Shown: piece after piece, positions 46,835 through 56,925 of the stretch | Numbering within the stretch: the stretch's first letter is position 1 | Layout: every line of letters begins with the position of its first letter | DNA from: Mycoplana rhizolycopersici | GTDB lineage: Bacteria > Pseudomonadota > Alphaproteobacteria > Rhizobiales > Rhizobiaceae | Length of the DNA stretch: 64,000 nucleotides | NCBI RefSeq assembly: GCF_013378445.1 | Contig: NZ_JABXYK010000009.1 | Coordinates: forward strand, 62,001-126,000 | Reading direction: 5' to 3' | Program-made: the position numbers and the translations under genes | Notes under the pieces: generated by a model | The model's database searches: none | Told to the model about the DNA's origin: nothing | The model's input: the letters and a program-made list of their open reading frames with translations, nothing else

Positions 46835-46848
46835 AGCAGGAGCGCAAC

Positions 46849-48393
46849 GTGCGTGGAATCGGGAAGAAATTTCGGGCTTCGGTTGCCGGTGGGCTGAGCT
46901 TCTGCCTCGCCTTGTCGGGCATGCCCGCAGCGATGTTCGACGGGGCGGCAGGCAGGGCGGAAGCGGCTTCCGCCTCGATCGTCCGCATCGCCAATGCCGG
47001 ACCTGGGGCGCGCAAATCGCTGAAGCTCGGCCTCAACAAGGCCATCGTCGTCGATCTTCCGACCGATGCGCACGACATTCTGGTGGCCGACCCCATGAAG
47101 GCGGATGCAGTGACGCGGACCTCGCGCCGCATCTACATCTTCGGCAAGGAGATCGGACAGACGAACGTCTTCATCTTCGGACCGAATGGCGAAGAGATCG
47201 TCAGCCTGGACCTCGCCGTCGAGCGGGACATCTCCGGGCTCGAGGCGCATCTTCGCCGCTTCATCCCGGATTCCGACATTTCCGTCGAGATCATCTCCGA
47301 CAACATCGTGCTGACAGGCACCGTGCGAACCCCGCAGGACGCGCTGCAGGCAGCACGCCTCGCCGACGTCTTCCTGACGGGCGGTGAAGCGACAACGCGA
47401 ACCGTAACCGCCCAGGGCAACAACGGCGACGCTGCCATCTTCGGCGAAGATCGGCAGAAGTCGCAGGTCGTCAACATGCTCAAGATCGACGGCGAGGACC
47501 AGGTCACGCTGAAGATCACCGTGGCCGAAGTCAGCCGCCAGGTGCTGAAGCAGCTCGGTTTCAACGGCTCCGTGACCGGCAGCGACGGCGGCATCTCCTT
47601 CCGCAATCCCACCAATCTCGGCGGCGCGATCGACTGGGCGACCAGCGGCGCGCTCACCGGAACGATCGGCGGAACCGCAATCGCAAGCTATATCAGCGCG
47701 ATGGAGCAGGCCGGTGTGATGCGCACGCTGGCCGAACCGAGCCTTACGGCCATTTCCGGCGAACAGGCAAAGTTCTATGTCGGCGGCGACTTCAAGGTGC
47801 TCAGCGAGCAGAGCATCAAGGCAAACGAGGATACCGGCGCGCCCGAAGTCGCCCGCACCTATGACACCGTCGACTACGGCATCCGCCTGAACTTCAGGCC
47901 GGTCGTGCTGTCCGCGGGGCGCATCAGCCTCAAGGTCGAGACTGAAGTTTCCGAGCCGACACTGGAAGGCTCGGCATCGCTGATCGGGCAGAAGGCCATT
48001 CCGGGCGCCACCGCGCTCGGCATTCGCCGCAGGCAGGCATCGACCAGCGTCGAGCTGCCCTCGGGCGGTTCGATCGTCATCGCAGGTCTTGTCCGCGACG
48101 ACATCCGCCAGGCGATGTCCGGCTATCCGGGCCTCTCGAAGATCCCGATCTTCGGCACCCTGTTCCGCTCCAAGGATTTCGTCCGCAACGAGACGGAAAT
48201 GGTGATCATCGCGACGCCCTACCTGGTTCGCCCGGTCGCCAGAACCGCCCTGAACAAGCCCGACGACAATTTCAACCCGACGAACGACGCCGCAAGCTTC
48301 TTCCTCGGTCGCGTCAACCAGATCTACGGCCGCAAGGAAGCAGGTGTGCCCGCCGGCACATACAATGGCTCCGTCGGCTTCATCTACAAGTGA
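46849..48393 (+). CDS. cpaC: Outer-membrane secretin CpaC (RcpA family)
   Basis: Forms the outer-membrane channel of the pilus. The 514-residue form starts with GTG at 46849, six bases after AGGAG; another GTG at 46831 overlaps the cpaB stop. The signal peptide ends near AGRAEAAS. The pil_N domain (LNKAIVVDLPTDAHDILVADP) is followed by a BON-like region and the secretin domain (VMRTLAEPSLTAISGEQAKF, GYPGLSKIPIFGTLFRSKDF). Confidence 0.95.
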   Translation: MRGIGKKFRASVAGGLSFCLALSGMPAAMFDGAAGRAEAASASIVRIANAGPGARKSLKLGLNKAIVVDLPTDAHDILVADPMKADAVTRTSRRIYIFGKEIGQTNVFIFGPNGEEIVSLDLAVERDISGLEAHLRRFIPDSDISVEIISDNIVLTGTVRTPQDALQAARLADVFLTGGEATTRTVTAQGNNGDAAIFGEDRQKSQVVNMLKIDGEDQVTLKITVAEVSRQVLKQLGFNGSVTGSDGGISFRNPTNLGGAIDWATSGALTGTIGGTAIASYISAMEQAGVMRTLAEPSLTAISGEQAKFYVGGDFKVLSEQSIKANEDTGAPEVARTYDTVDYGIRLNFRPVVLSAGRISLKVETEVSEPTLEGSASLIGQKAIPGATALGIRRRQASTSVELPSGGSIVIAGLVRDDIRQAMSGYPGLSKIPIFGTLFRSKDFVRNETEMVIIATPYLVRPVARTALNKPDDNFNPTNDAASFFLGRVNQIYGRKEAGVPAGTYNGSVGFIYK

Positions 48394-48406
48394 GCGGGGC
48401 ACGAAC

Positions 48407-49105
48407 ATGACCGAACGCACCCGCTTCCACGACCCTGTCGAAAGGCACCGCCTCATGCCGATCTCCCGCCTCGTCACGGCCTCTCTCCTCCTCTCGGCGG
48501 CAATGCTGGCCGGTTGCGCGTCCAAGGACGCGACGGCGACCGGGTCGATCCCGGACGACTACCGCACGCGCCATCCGATCGTGCTGACCGAAGCCGAACA
48601 CACTCTTGACGTGCCTGTGGCCTCCGGGGACCGCTCGCTGACGCTTGCCATGCGCGATAACATTCGCGGCTTTGCACAGGACTATGAGGCGAAATCGAAG
48701 GGGACGGTGCAGATCATGGTTCCGCAGGGGTCGCACAATGCGGGCGCTGCAGCATCGCTTCGCAAGGAGATCCGCGCCACGCTCGTGAAGGAAGGCATTC
48801 CCAGCAAGCGCATCATCGAAACGTCCTACAGCGCTGCGGGACAGGGGGATGCGGCGCCGATCCGGCTGGCCTTCATTTCCACCACGGCGAAGACGAACAC
48901 TTGCGGCCAGTGGCCGGAGGACCTGACGCTGAACACGATGGAAAACAGGCAATACTACAATTTCGGCTGCGCGAGCCAGGCCAACCTGGCCGCCCAGATC
49001 GCCAATCCGATGGACCTCGTCGGTCCGCGCGGCATGACGCCCATCGACGCGGAACGCCGAGGCACGGTGATCCAGGACTATCGCGACTACGGAATGAGCG
49101 AGTGA
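48407..49105 (+). CDS. cpaD: Pilus assembly lipoprotein CpaD
   Basis: A 232-residue lipoprotein with lipobox LAGC (in LLLSAAMLAGCASKD). CpaD proteins stabilise the secretin; the family region starts at YRTRHPIVLTEAEHTLDVPV. The ATG at 48407 is preferred, although 48455 (MPISRLVTAS) would place the signal peptide closer to the usual length. It starts 13 bases after cpaC. Confidence 0.9.
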   Translation: MTERTRFHDPVERHRLMPISRLVTASLLLSAAMLAGCASKDATATGSIPDDYRTRHPIVLTEAEHTLDVPVASGDRSLTLAMRDNIRGFAQDYEAKSKGTVQIMVPQGSHNAGAAASLRKEIRATLVKEGIPSKRIIETSYSAAGQGDAAPIRLAFISTTAKTNTCGQWPEDLTLNTMENRQYYNFGCASQANLAAQIANPMDLVGPRGMTPIDAERRGTVIQDYRDYGMSE

Positions 49106-49135
49106 CGGCGAGCGAACAGTGACGGGGCCTTGAAG

Positions 49136-50425
49136 ATGACGAGCATCCAGTACAGCATCGACGCGGCACACGCTGCGGCAGCCGGCCCTGACGAAGGCCC
49201 GGGCGCCGGCGAGCTCGACAACCTGCGCCCGCTGCCGCGCATATCGATCCATGCCTTTTGCGAAAGCGAAGGCATGTTCCAGGCGATGGAGCGCTGCGCG
49301 AGCGACCGGCGGATGTCGAAGGTAAGCTTCCGCATCAACAACGGCAGCATCCAGGCGGCGGTCAACATGTTCTCCGCCGCCCCAACGCCGAATCTGATCA
49401 TACTGGAGGCCTCGGCCCCGCCGTCCGCGCTGATGGGCGAACTGGCTCCGCTCGCCGAGGTTTGCGATCCCAGCACCAAGGTCATCGTCGTCGGCCACCA
49501 CAACGACATCACGCTCTACCGCGAGATGATCCGCAACGGCATTTCGGAATATCTCGTCGCGCCCGTGTCCATGGCCGACGTTCTGAACGCGGTCGCCGCC
49601 ATCTTCGTCGATCCCGAGGCCGAGCCGCTCGGCCGCACGATCGCCTTCATCGGCGCCAAGGGCGGCGTCGGCTCGTCCACCATCGCGCACAATTGCGCCT
49701 GGGACATCTCGAACCTGTTCTCGACGGAAGTGGTGCTGGCCGACCTCGACCTGCCCTACGGCACGGCCAACATCAACTTCGACCAGGATCCGGCGCAGGG
49801 CATGGCGGAAGCCGTCTATACGCCGGAGCGGCTGGACGAGGTGTTTCTCGACCGCCTGCTCGCCAAGTGCTCCGATCATCTGTCGCTGCTCGCCGCGCCG
49901 TCCATGCTCGACCGTGCCTACGATCTGGAGCGCGGATCGTTCCAGCCGATGATGGAGGTGCTCCAGAGAAGCGCGCCGGTGAACGTGCTTGACGTTCCGC
50001 ATGCCTGGTCGGAATGGACGCGCACGCTTCTGTCGGAGGTCGACGAAGTGATCGTGACGGCGGTGCCTGATCTGGCAAACCTGCGCAATGCGAAGAACAT
50101 GTTCGACGCCTTGAAAAAGCTTCGGCCCAACGACCGGCCACCGCATCTGATCCTCAATCAGGTCGGCATGCCGAAGCGGCCGGAGATCGCGCCCAACGAC
50201 TTCTGCGAAGCCATCGAGACGCAGCCGATCGCGATCATTCCGTTCGATGCCCAGCTGTTCGGCGCGGCAGCCAACAGCGGACGGATGATCGCGGAAATGG
50301 ACAAGAAGTCGCCGGCGGCCGAGACCTTCTCGCAGATCGCCCATGTGGTGACGGGGCGAGCCACCGTGAAGAAGCCCAAGAAGGGCGGGCTGGGCAAGAT
50401 GCTGGGGATGCTCGGCCGGAAGTGA
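49136..50425 (+). CDS. cpaE: Pilus assembly ATPase-like protein CpaE
   Basis: A 429-residue localisation factor of the MinD/ParA superfamily with a receiver-like N-terminal domain (about 50-160; no intact phosphoacceptor can be called). The ATPase domain has the deviant Walker A FIGAKGGVGSSTIAHN and VVLADLDLPYGTANINFDQD. CpaE directs the pilus machinery to its cell site in Caulobacter; here it is inferred. The start is the ATG at 49136; a TTG two codons earlier is possible. Confidence 0.93.
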   Translation: MTSIQYSIDAAHAAAAGPDEGPGAGELDNLRPLPRISIHAFCESEGMFQAMERCASDRRMSKVSFRINNGSIQAAVNMFSAAPTPNLIILEASAPPSALMGELAPLAEVCDPSTKVIVVGHHNDITLYREMIRNGISEYLVAPVSMADVLNAVAAIFVDPEAEPLGRTIAFIGAKGGVGSSTIAHNCAWDISNLFSTEVVLADLDLPYGTANINFDQDPAQGMAEAVYTPERLDEVFLDRLLAKCSDHLSLLAAPSMLDRAYDLERGSFQPMMEVLQRSAPVNVLDVPHAWSEWTRTLLSEVDEVIVTAVPDLANLRNAKNMFDALKKLRPNDRPPHLILNQVGMPKRPEIAPNDFCEAIETQPIAIIPFDAQLFGAAANSGRMIAEMDKKSPAAETFSQIAHVVTGRATVKKPKKGGLGKMLGMLGRK

Positions 50426-50462
50426 ACGGGCCAGAGCCTTGACGAGAACTGGATGACACGGA

Positions 50463-51932
50463 ATGTTCGGTAGACGCGGAAACGAAGGCAGTGGAAAGGG
50501 CGGCGGCTTTGCCGGCCATGCGCCGCAGGCCGGCTCGATGCCTCCACCGGTGGCGCTGGCGCCGCAGCCTACGGCCGAACCCGTCCGCGAGACGATCGCC
50601 GTCGCGCCGGCACATCAACCCTCGCCGATCGCCCGCAAGCGCTTGCCGCGCACAGAAGACTACTACGATACAAAGTCGCAGGTCTTCTCGGCCCTGATCG
50701 ACACGATCGACCTGTCGCAGCTCGCCAAACTCGACGCCGAGAGCGCGCGCGAGGAAATCCGCGACATCGTCAACGACATCATCACCATCAAGAACTTCGC
50801 GATGTCGATCTCCGAGCAGGAAGAACTGCTCGACGACATCTGCAACGACGTTCTGGGTTATGGTCCGCTGGAACCGTTGCTCGCACGCGACGACATCGCC
50901 GACATCATGGTCAACGGTGCCGGCAAGACCTACATCGAAGTGAGCGGCAAGGTGCAGGAATCGGAGATCCGCTTCCGCGACAACGCGCAGTTGCTCTCGA
51001 TCTGCCAGCGAATCGTCAGCCAGGTCGGACGCCGGGTCGATGAATCGAGCCCGATCTGCGACGCCCGCCTTCCCGACGGCTCGCGCGTCAACGTTATCGC
51101 TCCGCCGCTTGCCATCGACGGCACGGCACTGACGATCCGAAAGTTCAAGAAGGACAAGCTGACGCTCGATCAGCTCGTGAAGTTCGGCTCGATCACGCCG
51201 GAGGGGTCGACCCTGCTGCAGATCATCGGCCGTGTCCGCTGCAACATCGTGATCTCCGGCGGTACCGGCTCGGGCAAGACGACGCTTCTAAACTGCATGA
51301 CGCGTTACATCGAAACCGACGAGCGCGTTATCACCTGCGAGGACTCGGCCGAACTCCAGCTCCAGCAGCCACATGTGGTGCGCCTGGAAACCCGCCCGCC
51401 GAACATCGAGGGCGAGGGCGAGATCACCATGCGCGATCTCATCAAGAACTGCCTGCGTATGCGACCCGAACGGATCATCGTCGGCGAAGTGCGTGGCCCG
51501 GAGGTGTTCGACCTGCTGCAGGCGATGAACACCGGTCACGACGGTTCGATGGGAACGATCCACGCCAACTCGCCGCGCGAGTGCTTGAGCCGTATGGAAT
51601 CGATGATTGCGATGGGCGGCTACACGCTCCCCGCAAAGACCGTGCGCGAAATCATCGCCGGCTCGGTGGACGTCGTCATCCAGGCCACGCGCCTGCGCGA
51701 CGGCACACGCCGCATTACCCACATTACCGAGGTGGTGGGCATGGAAGGCGACGTCATCGTCACGCAGGACCTGATGCGCTTCGAGATCGAGGGAGAAGAT
51801 GCCAACGGCCGGATTATCGGCCGCCATGTCGGCACCGGCATCGGCAAACCGCACTTCTGGGATCGCGCACGCTATTTCAACGAGGAGCGGCGCCTGGCGG
51901 CAACGCTCGACCAGATGCAGAAACCTGACTGA
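50463..51932 (+). CDS. cpaF: Pilus motor ATPase CpaF (TadA family)
   Basis: Secretion ATPase of 489 residues powering pilus extension (and retraction in Tad systems). The N-terminal ~60 residues are low complexity ([13 protein letters not shown]). The core has Walker [13 protein letters not shown], an Asp box (CEDSAELQL) and Walker [17 protein letters not shown], with the His box [13 protein letters not shown]. All motifs are intact, so it should be active. It lies 37 bases after cpaE. Confidence 0.96.
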   Translation: MFGRRGNEGSGKGGGFAGHAPQAGSMPPPVALAPQPTAEPVRETIAVAPAHQPSPIARKRLPRTEDYYDTKSQVFSALIDTIDLSQLAKLDAESAREEIRDIVNDIITIKNFAMSISEQEELLDDICNDVLGYGPLEPLLARDDIADIMVNGAGKTYIEVSGKVQESEIRFRDNAQLLSICQRIVSQVGRRVDESSPICDARLPDGSRVNVIAPPLAIDGTALTIRKFKKDKLTLDQLVKFGSITPEGSTLLQIIGRVRCNIVISGGTGSGKTTLLNCMTRYIETDERVITCEDSAELQLQQPHVVRLETRPPNIEGEGEITMRDLIKNCLRMRPERIIVGEVRGPEVFDLLQAMNTGHDGSMGTIHANSPRECLSRMESMIAMGGYTLPAKTVREIIAGSVDVVIQATRLRDGTRRITHITEVVGMEGDVIVTQDLMRFEIEGEDANGRIIGRHVGTGIGKPHFWDRARYFNEERRLAATLDQMQKPD

Positions 51933-51943
51933 CCGAGGGGCAG

Positions 51944-52954
51944 ATGTTCGGACTTGATCCCACCATCGTCGCGATCGTCGCCCTGGCGGCGCTGGCCGCC
52001 GGCGCGCTCGGCTATGGCCTGCTGTTCTCGCGAATCGAGACGGAAAAGAAGGCCGAGAGCCGGGTCAACCGGGTCAAGTCCGCCGAAACGGACCAGAACA
52101 AGGTCAGGGCGGCCCGCGAGCGCATGCAGGAAATGTCCAAGCGCCGCAAGTCGGTGCAGGACTCGCTGAAAGACCTGGAGAAGAAGCAGCAGGAGCGCAA
52201 CAAGAAGGCAGCGCCGACCCTCAAGGCAAAGCTGTCGCAGGCTGGCCTCAGCCTCACGCCGACCCAGTTCATTCTGATCGGCCTCGCCTTCGGCCTGTTC
52301 ATGGCGTTCGCCTCGCTGGTGGCCGGCGCGCCGCCGGTCATTTCCGCAGGCCTATTCGTCATCGCGGGCCTGGGCGTGCCGCGCTGGGTTCTCAACTTCA
52401 TCGTCAAGCGGCGCATGAACAAGTTCCTCGAAGAGTTTCCGAACTCGCTGGACGTCATGGTGCGCTCGATCAAGTCGGGCCTGCCGCTGACGGACGCTCT
52501 CCGACTTATTGCCGCCGAAGGACAGGACCCGGTGAAATCCGAGTTCCGTCGCGTCGTCGAATCCCAGCAGATGGGCCTGAGCATCCCGGAAGCCTGCGCA
52601 CGCATGTACACGCACATCCCGCTTCAGGAAGTCAACTTTTTCTCGATCGTCATCGCCATCCAGAGCCAGGCCGGCGGAAACCTGTCGGAGGCGCTGAGCA
52701 ACCTGTCGAAAGTCCTTCGCGAACGGCGGAAGATGAGGGCCAAGGTCTCGGCCATGTCGATGGAGGCGAAGGCGTCTGCGGCGATCATCGGTGCCCTGCC
52801 CCTGATCGTCATGCTGCTCGTCTACCTGACGACGCCCGAATACATGATGATCCTCTTCACTGATCCGCGTGGCCACCTGATCCTCGGATGCTCCGCGGTC
52901 TGGATGTCGATCGGCATTCTGATGATGCGCAACATGATCAATTTCGACATCTGA
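51944..52954 (+). CDS. tadB: Pilus platform protein TadB
   Basis: Inner-membrane T2SSF-domain protein of 336 residues. An N-terminal membrane helix (IVALAALAAGALGYGLLFS) is followed by a charged coiled region (about 30-90), two central membrane segments, the T2SSF helical domain (FLEEFPNSLDVMVRSIKSGLPLTDAL) and two C-terminal helices. It forms the platform with TadC that engages CpaF. Confidence 0.94.
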   Translation: MFGLDPTIVAIVALAALAAGALGYGLLFSRIETEKKAESRVNRVKSAETDQNKVRAARERMQEMSKRRKSVQDSLKDLEKKQQERNKKAAPTLKAKLSQAGLSLTPTQFILIGLAFGLFMAFASLVAGAPPVISAGLFVIAGLGVPRWVLNFIVKRRMNKFLEEFPNSLDVMVRSIKSGLPLTDALRLIAAEGQDPVKSEFRRVVESQQMGLSIPEACARMYTHIPLQEVNFFSIVIAIQSQAGGNLSEALSNLSKVLRERRKMRAKVSAMSMEAKASAAIIGALPLIVMLLVYLTTPEYMMILFTDPRGHLILGCSAVWMSIGILMMRNMINFDI

Positions 52955-52963
52955 GGAAAAGCG

Positions 52964-53947
52964 ATGAAGGATCTGGCAGCGACCCTCACCAATCCTGACC
53001 TGCTCTTGCCGGTCTTCGTCGCACTCGCGGTGCTCGCCACCTTCTATTCGCTCGCCGCACCTTATTTCGAGCGCGGTGACCTCGACAAGCGGATGAAGTC
53101 GGTGGCGCTGGAGCGTGACCAGATCCGCGCACGGGAACGGGCGCGGCTGAACTCCGAAGGGGGCCAGACCAAGGGTTCGCTGCGCGCTCAACAAAACGGC
53201 TCGGTGCGCCAGGTCGTGGAAAAGCTGAACCTGCGTCAGGCACTGGTGGACACGGGCACGGTCAACCGCCTGCGCCAGGCAGGCTACCGCTCGCAGAACG
53301 CGCTCAACATCTTCCTGTTTGCGCGCTTCGTCCTGCCGTTCATCTTCTTCGCGGTCGGCGCATTCTATATCTTCTACCTCGGCTATCTCGGCGACAAGCC
53401 GATGACCATCCGGCTTGTTGCTTCGATTGGCTCCGCCTATCTCGGCTTCTATGCGCCCAACATCTATATCTCGAACCGCATCAGCAAGCGTCAGCTCTCG
53501 ATCAAGCGGGCATGGCCGGACGCGCTAGACCTGCTGCTCATCTGCGTCGAATCGGGCGTCTCGATGGAAGTGGCGTTGCGGCGCGTGGCGGACGAAATCG
53601 CCATGGCCTCACCGGAACTGGCCGAAGAACTGGTCCTGACGACCGCGGAACTTTCCTTCCTGCAGGACCGTCGTGTCGCCTATGAAAACCTCGGCACACG
53701 TACCGGCCTCGACATCGTCAAGGCCGTCATGCAGGCGCTCATCCAGGCCGAACGCTATGGCACGCCGATCGCGCAGGCGCTGCGCGTGCTCGCGCAGGAA
53801 AGCCGTGACACGCGCATGAACGAGGCCGAGAAGAAGGCCGCCGCGCTGCCACCCAAGCTGACGGTGCCGATGATCGTATTCTTCCTGCCGGTGCTGATCG
53901 CAGTCATTCTCGGCCCTGCCGGCATTCAGGTCGCCGACAACTTCTGA
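52964..53947 (+). CDS. tadC: Pilus platform protein TadC
   Basis: Partner of TadB, 327 residues, with the same T2SSF layout: membrane helix near the N-terminus, charged segment (about 45-75), two central helices, the T2SSF domain (WPDALDLLLICVESGVSMEVAL) and a C-terminal helix (VPMIVFFLPVLIAVILGPAGI). It ends the plus-strand arm. The ATG at 52964 follows AGGAAA. The gene is convergent with the TPR lipoprotein gene. Confidence 0.94.
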   Translation: MKDLAATLTNPDLLLPVFVALAVLATFYSLAAPYFERGDLDKRMKSVALERDQIRARERARLNSEGGQTKGSLRAQQNGSVRQVVEKLNLRQALVDTGTVNRLRQAGYRSQNALNIFLFARFVLPFIFFAVGAFYIFYLGYLGDKPMTIRLVASIGSAYLGFYAPNIYISNRISKRQLSIKRAWPDALDLLLICVESGVSMEVALRRVADEIAMASPELAEELVLTTAELSFLQDRRVAYENLGTRTGLDIVKAVMQALIQAERYGTPIAQALRVLAQESRDTRMNEAEKKAAALPPKLTVPMIVFFLPVLIAVILGPAGIQVADNF

Positions 53948-54107
53948 CCGCCGGCCAAGCAACGGCCGTGCCCCGCCCCCGAAGAAGGGTCGGGGAGCGA
54001 CGATTCCGGACTGAAGAGCGTTCGCCCGAGGCCAGAAAAAGCGTCGCGACGCCGCCAGCCCCGATCAAGGACAGGCGAGCGTCGGCGCAGGCGGCGGCAA
54101 TCTCAGT

Positions 54108-54926
54108 TCAGTTGGTGTTGTTGTCGTCGTTCTGGGCGAGTTGCTTCCAGGAGTTCTGCTGGGAAAGCATGCTGCGAAGGTAGGCGACGTTTGCCTCGGC
54201 CTGTTCGGCGCTCAGTTCCTGCCGCGCGATCTGCTCCGCCTCGGCGAAGCGACCCTGCAGACCGATGGCGAGCGCGAGGTTCTGCCGGACGCTGGAATCG
54301 GCGCCGGGCTGCTGCGCGGCCGAACGCAGATAGGTTTCGGCCGTGCGAAGGTCGCGGGCGAGAAGATAGGACATGCCGAGATTGGACATGACCGACGGCT
54401 CGTTGGGCTTGAGGTCGAGCGCTTCGCGGTAGCGAGCGCGCGCCTCGTCGGAGCGGCCCAACTGGTCGAGGATTGCCCCTTCGGCCGACTTCAGCCGCCA
54501 GTCCGGCCGGTCAGGCGTCTGGGCGCGCTGGATCGTGCCCAGCGCCTGCTGGAGTTGGCCGGCCGCCGCCTGCGACTTTCCGTAGGCTGCCAGCACTTCG
54601 CGGTCACTCGAATGGAAGATGGCCACCTGCTGCATGACGGCGAGCGACTGATCGTTCCTTCCGGTCATGCGCAAGAGGTTTGCGTAGTTCAGGCCGGCCT
54701 GACGGTCCTTCGGGTTCTTCTCGTAGGCCTTGCCTACGCTCTCCGCCGCCCGGCTCAACTCGCTGGCGTTCATCTCCGTGATCGGCTTCGACATTTTCGG
54801 AATCGAGCCGGTCGTCATCTTGCTTGTGCCGGTCGAGCACCCCGCAAGGGTGACCGTGACCAGGGCAGTGGCCGTCAAAAGGACGAATTTTCGGCAAGAC
54901 GTTTTTGCGTTGACGAAGCAAAGCAT
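54108..54926 (-). CDS. tadD: TPR lipoprotein TadD
   Basis: Outer-membrane-directed lipoprotein of 272 residues with lipobox TLAGC (about residue 30) and three to five tetratricopeptide repeats (KNPKDRQAGLNYANLLRMTG; LKPNEPSVMSNLGMSYLLAR). TadD proteins help the secretin assemble. It lies on the opposite strand to the main operon, convergent with tadC. Its stop is 160 bases from the tadC stop. An intergenic palindrome lies upstream (54997-55016). Confidence 0.9.
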   Translation of the reverse strand: MLCFVNAKTSCRKFVLLTATALVTVTLAGCSTGTSKMTTGSIPKMSKPITEMNASELSRAAESVGKAYEKNPKDRQAGLNYANLLRMTGRNDQSLAVMQQVAIFHSSDREVLAAYGKSQAAAGQLQQALGTIQRAQTPDRPDWRLKSAEGAILDQLGRSDEARARYREALDLKPNEPSVMSNLGMSYLLARDLRTAETYLRSAAQQPGADSSVRQNLALAIGLQGRFAEAEQIARQELSAEQAEANVAYLRSMLSQQNSWKQLAQNDDNNTN

Positions 54927-54996
54927 GAAAGATCCCCAGAGCGTCTCCTGCAGCGCGAAGGGAAAGAATCACGCCGCAATCCTCACTCCAGCAATA

Positions 54997-55016
54997 TTCT
55001 GTTAACCCTAACAGAA
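54997..55016. promoter_or_regulatory. Palindromic site between tadD and the aminopeptidase gene
   Basis: TTCTGTTA (54997-55004) and TAACAGAA (55009-55016) form a perfect 8-bp inverted repeat with a four-base spacer, in the 134-base divergent region. It is a good candidate operator for tadD, the aminopeptidase gene or both. Confidence 0.5.
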
Positions 55017-55060
55017 CGTTAATTCGCCGATTCCCGGACCTACCGCAAAGGCTCTGCCCC

Positions 55061-56452
55061 ATGGCCCCGTACCAGTTCATCGAACGCCCTTCCCCCTTCA
55101 ACACGCGCGGCGGCAAGACGCTTCCGATCTTCGCGATCACACCGGCCCACATCGAGACGGGGACGATCGACCCGATCGCGCTGGATTGGGCGAGAAAGGC
55201 GGGCTTCAGGGCCGAGTCCGGTTCACTCCTCCTCATTCCCACCGAGGACGGCCATCTGGGCGGCGCGCTGTTCGGCCTGGGCAAGACGCCCTCCGAGGCA
55301 CCCTTCCTGACGGGCAAGCTGGCGCGGACGCTTCCGGCCGGAGACTGGCATATCGAGACGGCGCCGTTGACGGCGAACCGGCTTTCCCTCGGCTATGGTC
55401 TCGGCAGCTACCGGTTCGAGCGCTATCGCGGCGCGACCAAGGACGCGCCGACGCTGCTGATCCCCGGCGATGCGGATGCGGCCGACATCAGGCGTCAGCT
55501 TGCCGGGGTGTTCCTGGCGCGCGACCTCATCAACACGCCGACCAACGACATGGGCCCGGAAGCGCTGGAAGACGTCTTCCGGGCGCTCGGCGAGCACTAC
55601 AAGGCCAAGGTCTCGGTGATAAAGGGCGACGATCTCCTGACGGAGAACTTCCCGCTGATCCACACCGTCGGCAGGGCTTCGGCGGAAGCCCCGCGGCTGC
55701 TCGAGATGCGCTGGGGCAAGAAGGGCCATCGCAAGGTCACGCTTGTGGGCAAGGGCGTCTGCTTCGATACGGGCGGGCTCGACATCAAGCCGGCATCGTC
55801 GATGCTGCTGATGAAGAAGGACCTGGGCGGGGCGGCAAACGTCATGGGTCTGGCGCTGATGATCATGGACGCCAAGCTGAAGATCGACCTGCGCGTGCTG
55901 GTTCCGGCTGTCGAAAACTCGATCTCGGCAAATGCCTTCCGGCCGGGCGACATCTATCGCAGCCGCAAGGGACTGACGGTGCAGATCGACAACACCGACG
56001 CCGAGGGCCGGCTGATCCTTGCCGACGCGCTCGCGCTCGCCGACGAGGACGAGCCGGACCTTCTGATCGACATGGCAACGCTGACGGGCGCTGCCCGCGT
56101 GGCACTCGGTCCCGATCTTCCGCCCTTCTTCACCGACGACGGAGATCTGGCCGCGGACCTCGCCGAGGCCAGCCTCTTTGTGGACGATCCGCTGTGGCGC
56201 ATGCCGCTCTACATGGGCTACGACAAGGACGTATCCGCGCGGATAGCAGACCTGACGAACGCGCCGGCAGGCGGCATGGCAGGCGCCATCACCGCGGCCC
56301 TGTTCCTCAAGCGGTTCGTCACGCGTACCAAGAGCTGGGCGCATTTCGACATCTACGGCTGGGCACCGACCGAACGGCCGCATTCGCCGGTCGGCGGGGA
56401 AGCACAGGCAATTCGCGCGCTCTATCATCATTTGAGAATGTCAGCCGGCTAA
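55061..56452 (+). CDS. Leucyl aminopeptidase family (M17) protein
   Basis: Di-metal aminopeptidase of 463 residues. The M17 ligands are present: Lys in VTLVGKGVCFDTGG, Asp in the same stretch, Asp in MKKDLGGAANVMG and the NTDAEGRLILADAL signature. The N-terminal domain is of the shorter kind found in PepB-like members. It probably takes part in peptide turnover, including peptides from cell wall recycling if the downstream NlpC/P60 gene is a functional partner (inference). Confidence 0.92.
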   Translation: MAPYQFIERPSPFNTRGGKTLPIFAITPAHIETGTIDPIALDWARKAGFRAESGSLLLIPTEDGHLGGALFGLGKTPSEAPFLTGKLARTLPAGDWHIETAPLTANRLSLGYGLGSYRFERYRGATKDAPTLLIPGDADAADIRRQLAGVFLARDLINTPTNDMGPEALEDVFRALGEHYKAKVSVIKGDDLLTENFPLIHTVGRASAEAPRLLEMRWGKKGHRKVTLVGKGVCFDTGGLDIKPASSMLLMKKDLGGAANVMGLALMIMDAKLKIDLRVLVPAVENSISANAFRPGDIYRSRKGLTVQIDNTDAEGRLILADALALADEDEPDLLIDMATLTGAARVALGPDLPPFFTDDGDLAADLAEASLFVDDPLWRMPLYMGYDKDVSARIADLTNAPAGGMAGAITAALFLKRFVTRTKSWAHFDIYGWAPTERPHSPVGGEAQAIRALYHHLRMSAG

Positions 56453-56570
56453 GTAAATTTCCTTTGGCACAACGAATGCGATGCCCCGGATTGCGGGGCC
56501 TCGCATGCCTTGCAAATCTTCACCGATACGGTAGCGTAACGAAGTCTGCGTCGATCGATCGGGAAACACC

Positions 56571-56921
56571 TTGCCATTGGAACTCTCCGCCTCACAGGCG
56601 CTCGGCCTCTGGCATGCGGTCTCTTTCGGTCAGGTCAAGCTCGACGGACGCGACCTGACACTGAGACAGATGGCGATCCTGCTGGAGATCTATCTCGTAC
56701 CGCCGCCGCATACCGTTCGCGGGCTGGCCGCCAAGCTCGGCGTCACCAAGCCCGTCATCACGCGCGCGCTGGACACGATGGGCGACATGGGGTTCGTGAC
56801 GCGCGAACGCGACGAACGCGACCGCCGCAACGTCGTCATCAAGCGCACCGTGGACGGGGCGCTCTACCTTGAGAAGCTGTGCGACCTGATCATCGACCAG
56901 GGCCGTGCTCTGAAACCATGA
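56571..56921 (+). CDS. Small MarR-type winged-helix regulator
   Basis: A 116-residue protein with the winged helix-turn-helix core LRQMAILLEIYLVPPPHTVRGLAAKLGVTKPVITRALDT (shown here from residue about 31) and a wing with RERDERDRRNVV. The MarR dimerisation helices are short. The start is a TTG at 56571. It lies 118 bases after the aminopeptidase gene and four bases before the NlpC/P60 gene, so it may control that pair. Confidence 0.85.
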   Translation: MPLELSASQALGLWHAVSFGQVKLDGRDLTLRQMAILLEIYLVPPPHTVRGLAAKLGVTKPVITRALDTMGDMGFVTRERDERDRRNVVIKRTVDGALYLEKLCDLIIDQGRALKP

Positions 56922-56925
56922 GGCC

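Noticed and set aside
46564-48525. 653-codon minus-strand open frame
   Set aside because: Antisense to cpaB/cpaC; composition is His/Arg/Asp-rich and typical of a shadow frame.
48380-50344. 654-codon minus-strand open frame
   Set aside because: Antisense to cpaD/cpaE, with no recognisable domain.
53971-53995. Hairpin CCCCG/CGGGG between tadC and tadD
   Set aside because: Imperfect stem with an inner mismatch and no T tract on either strand; too weak to call a terminator.
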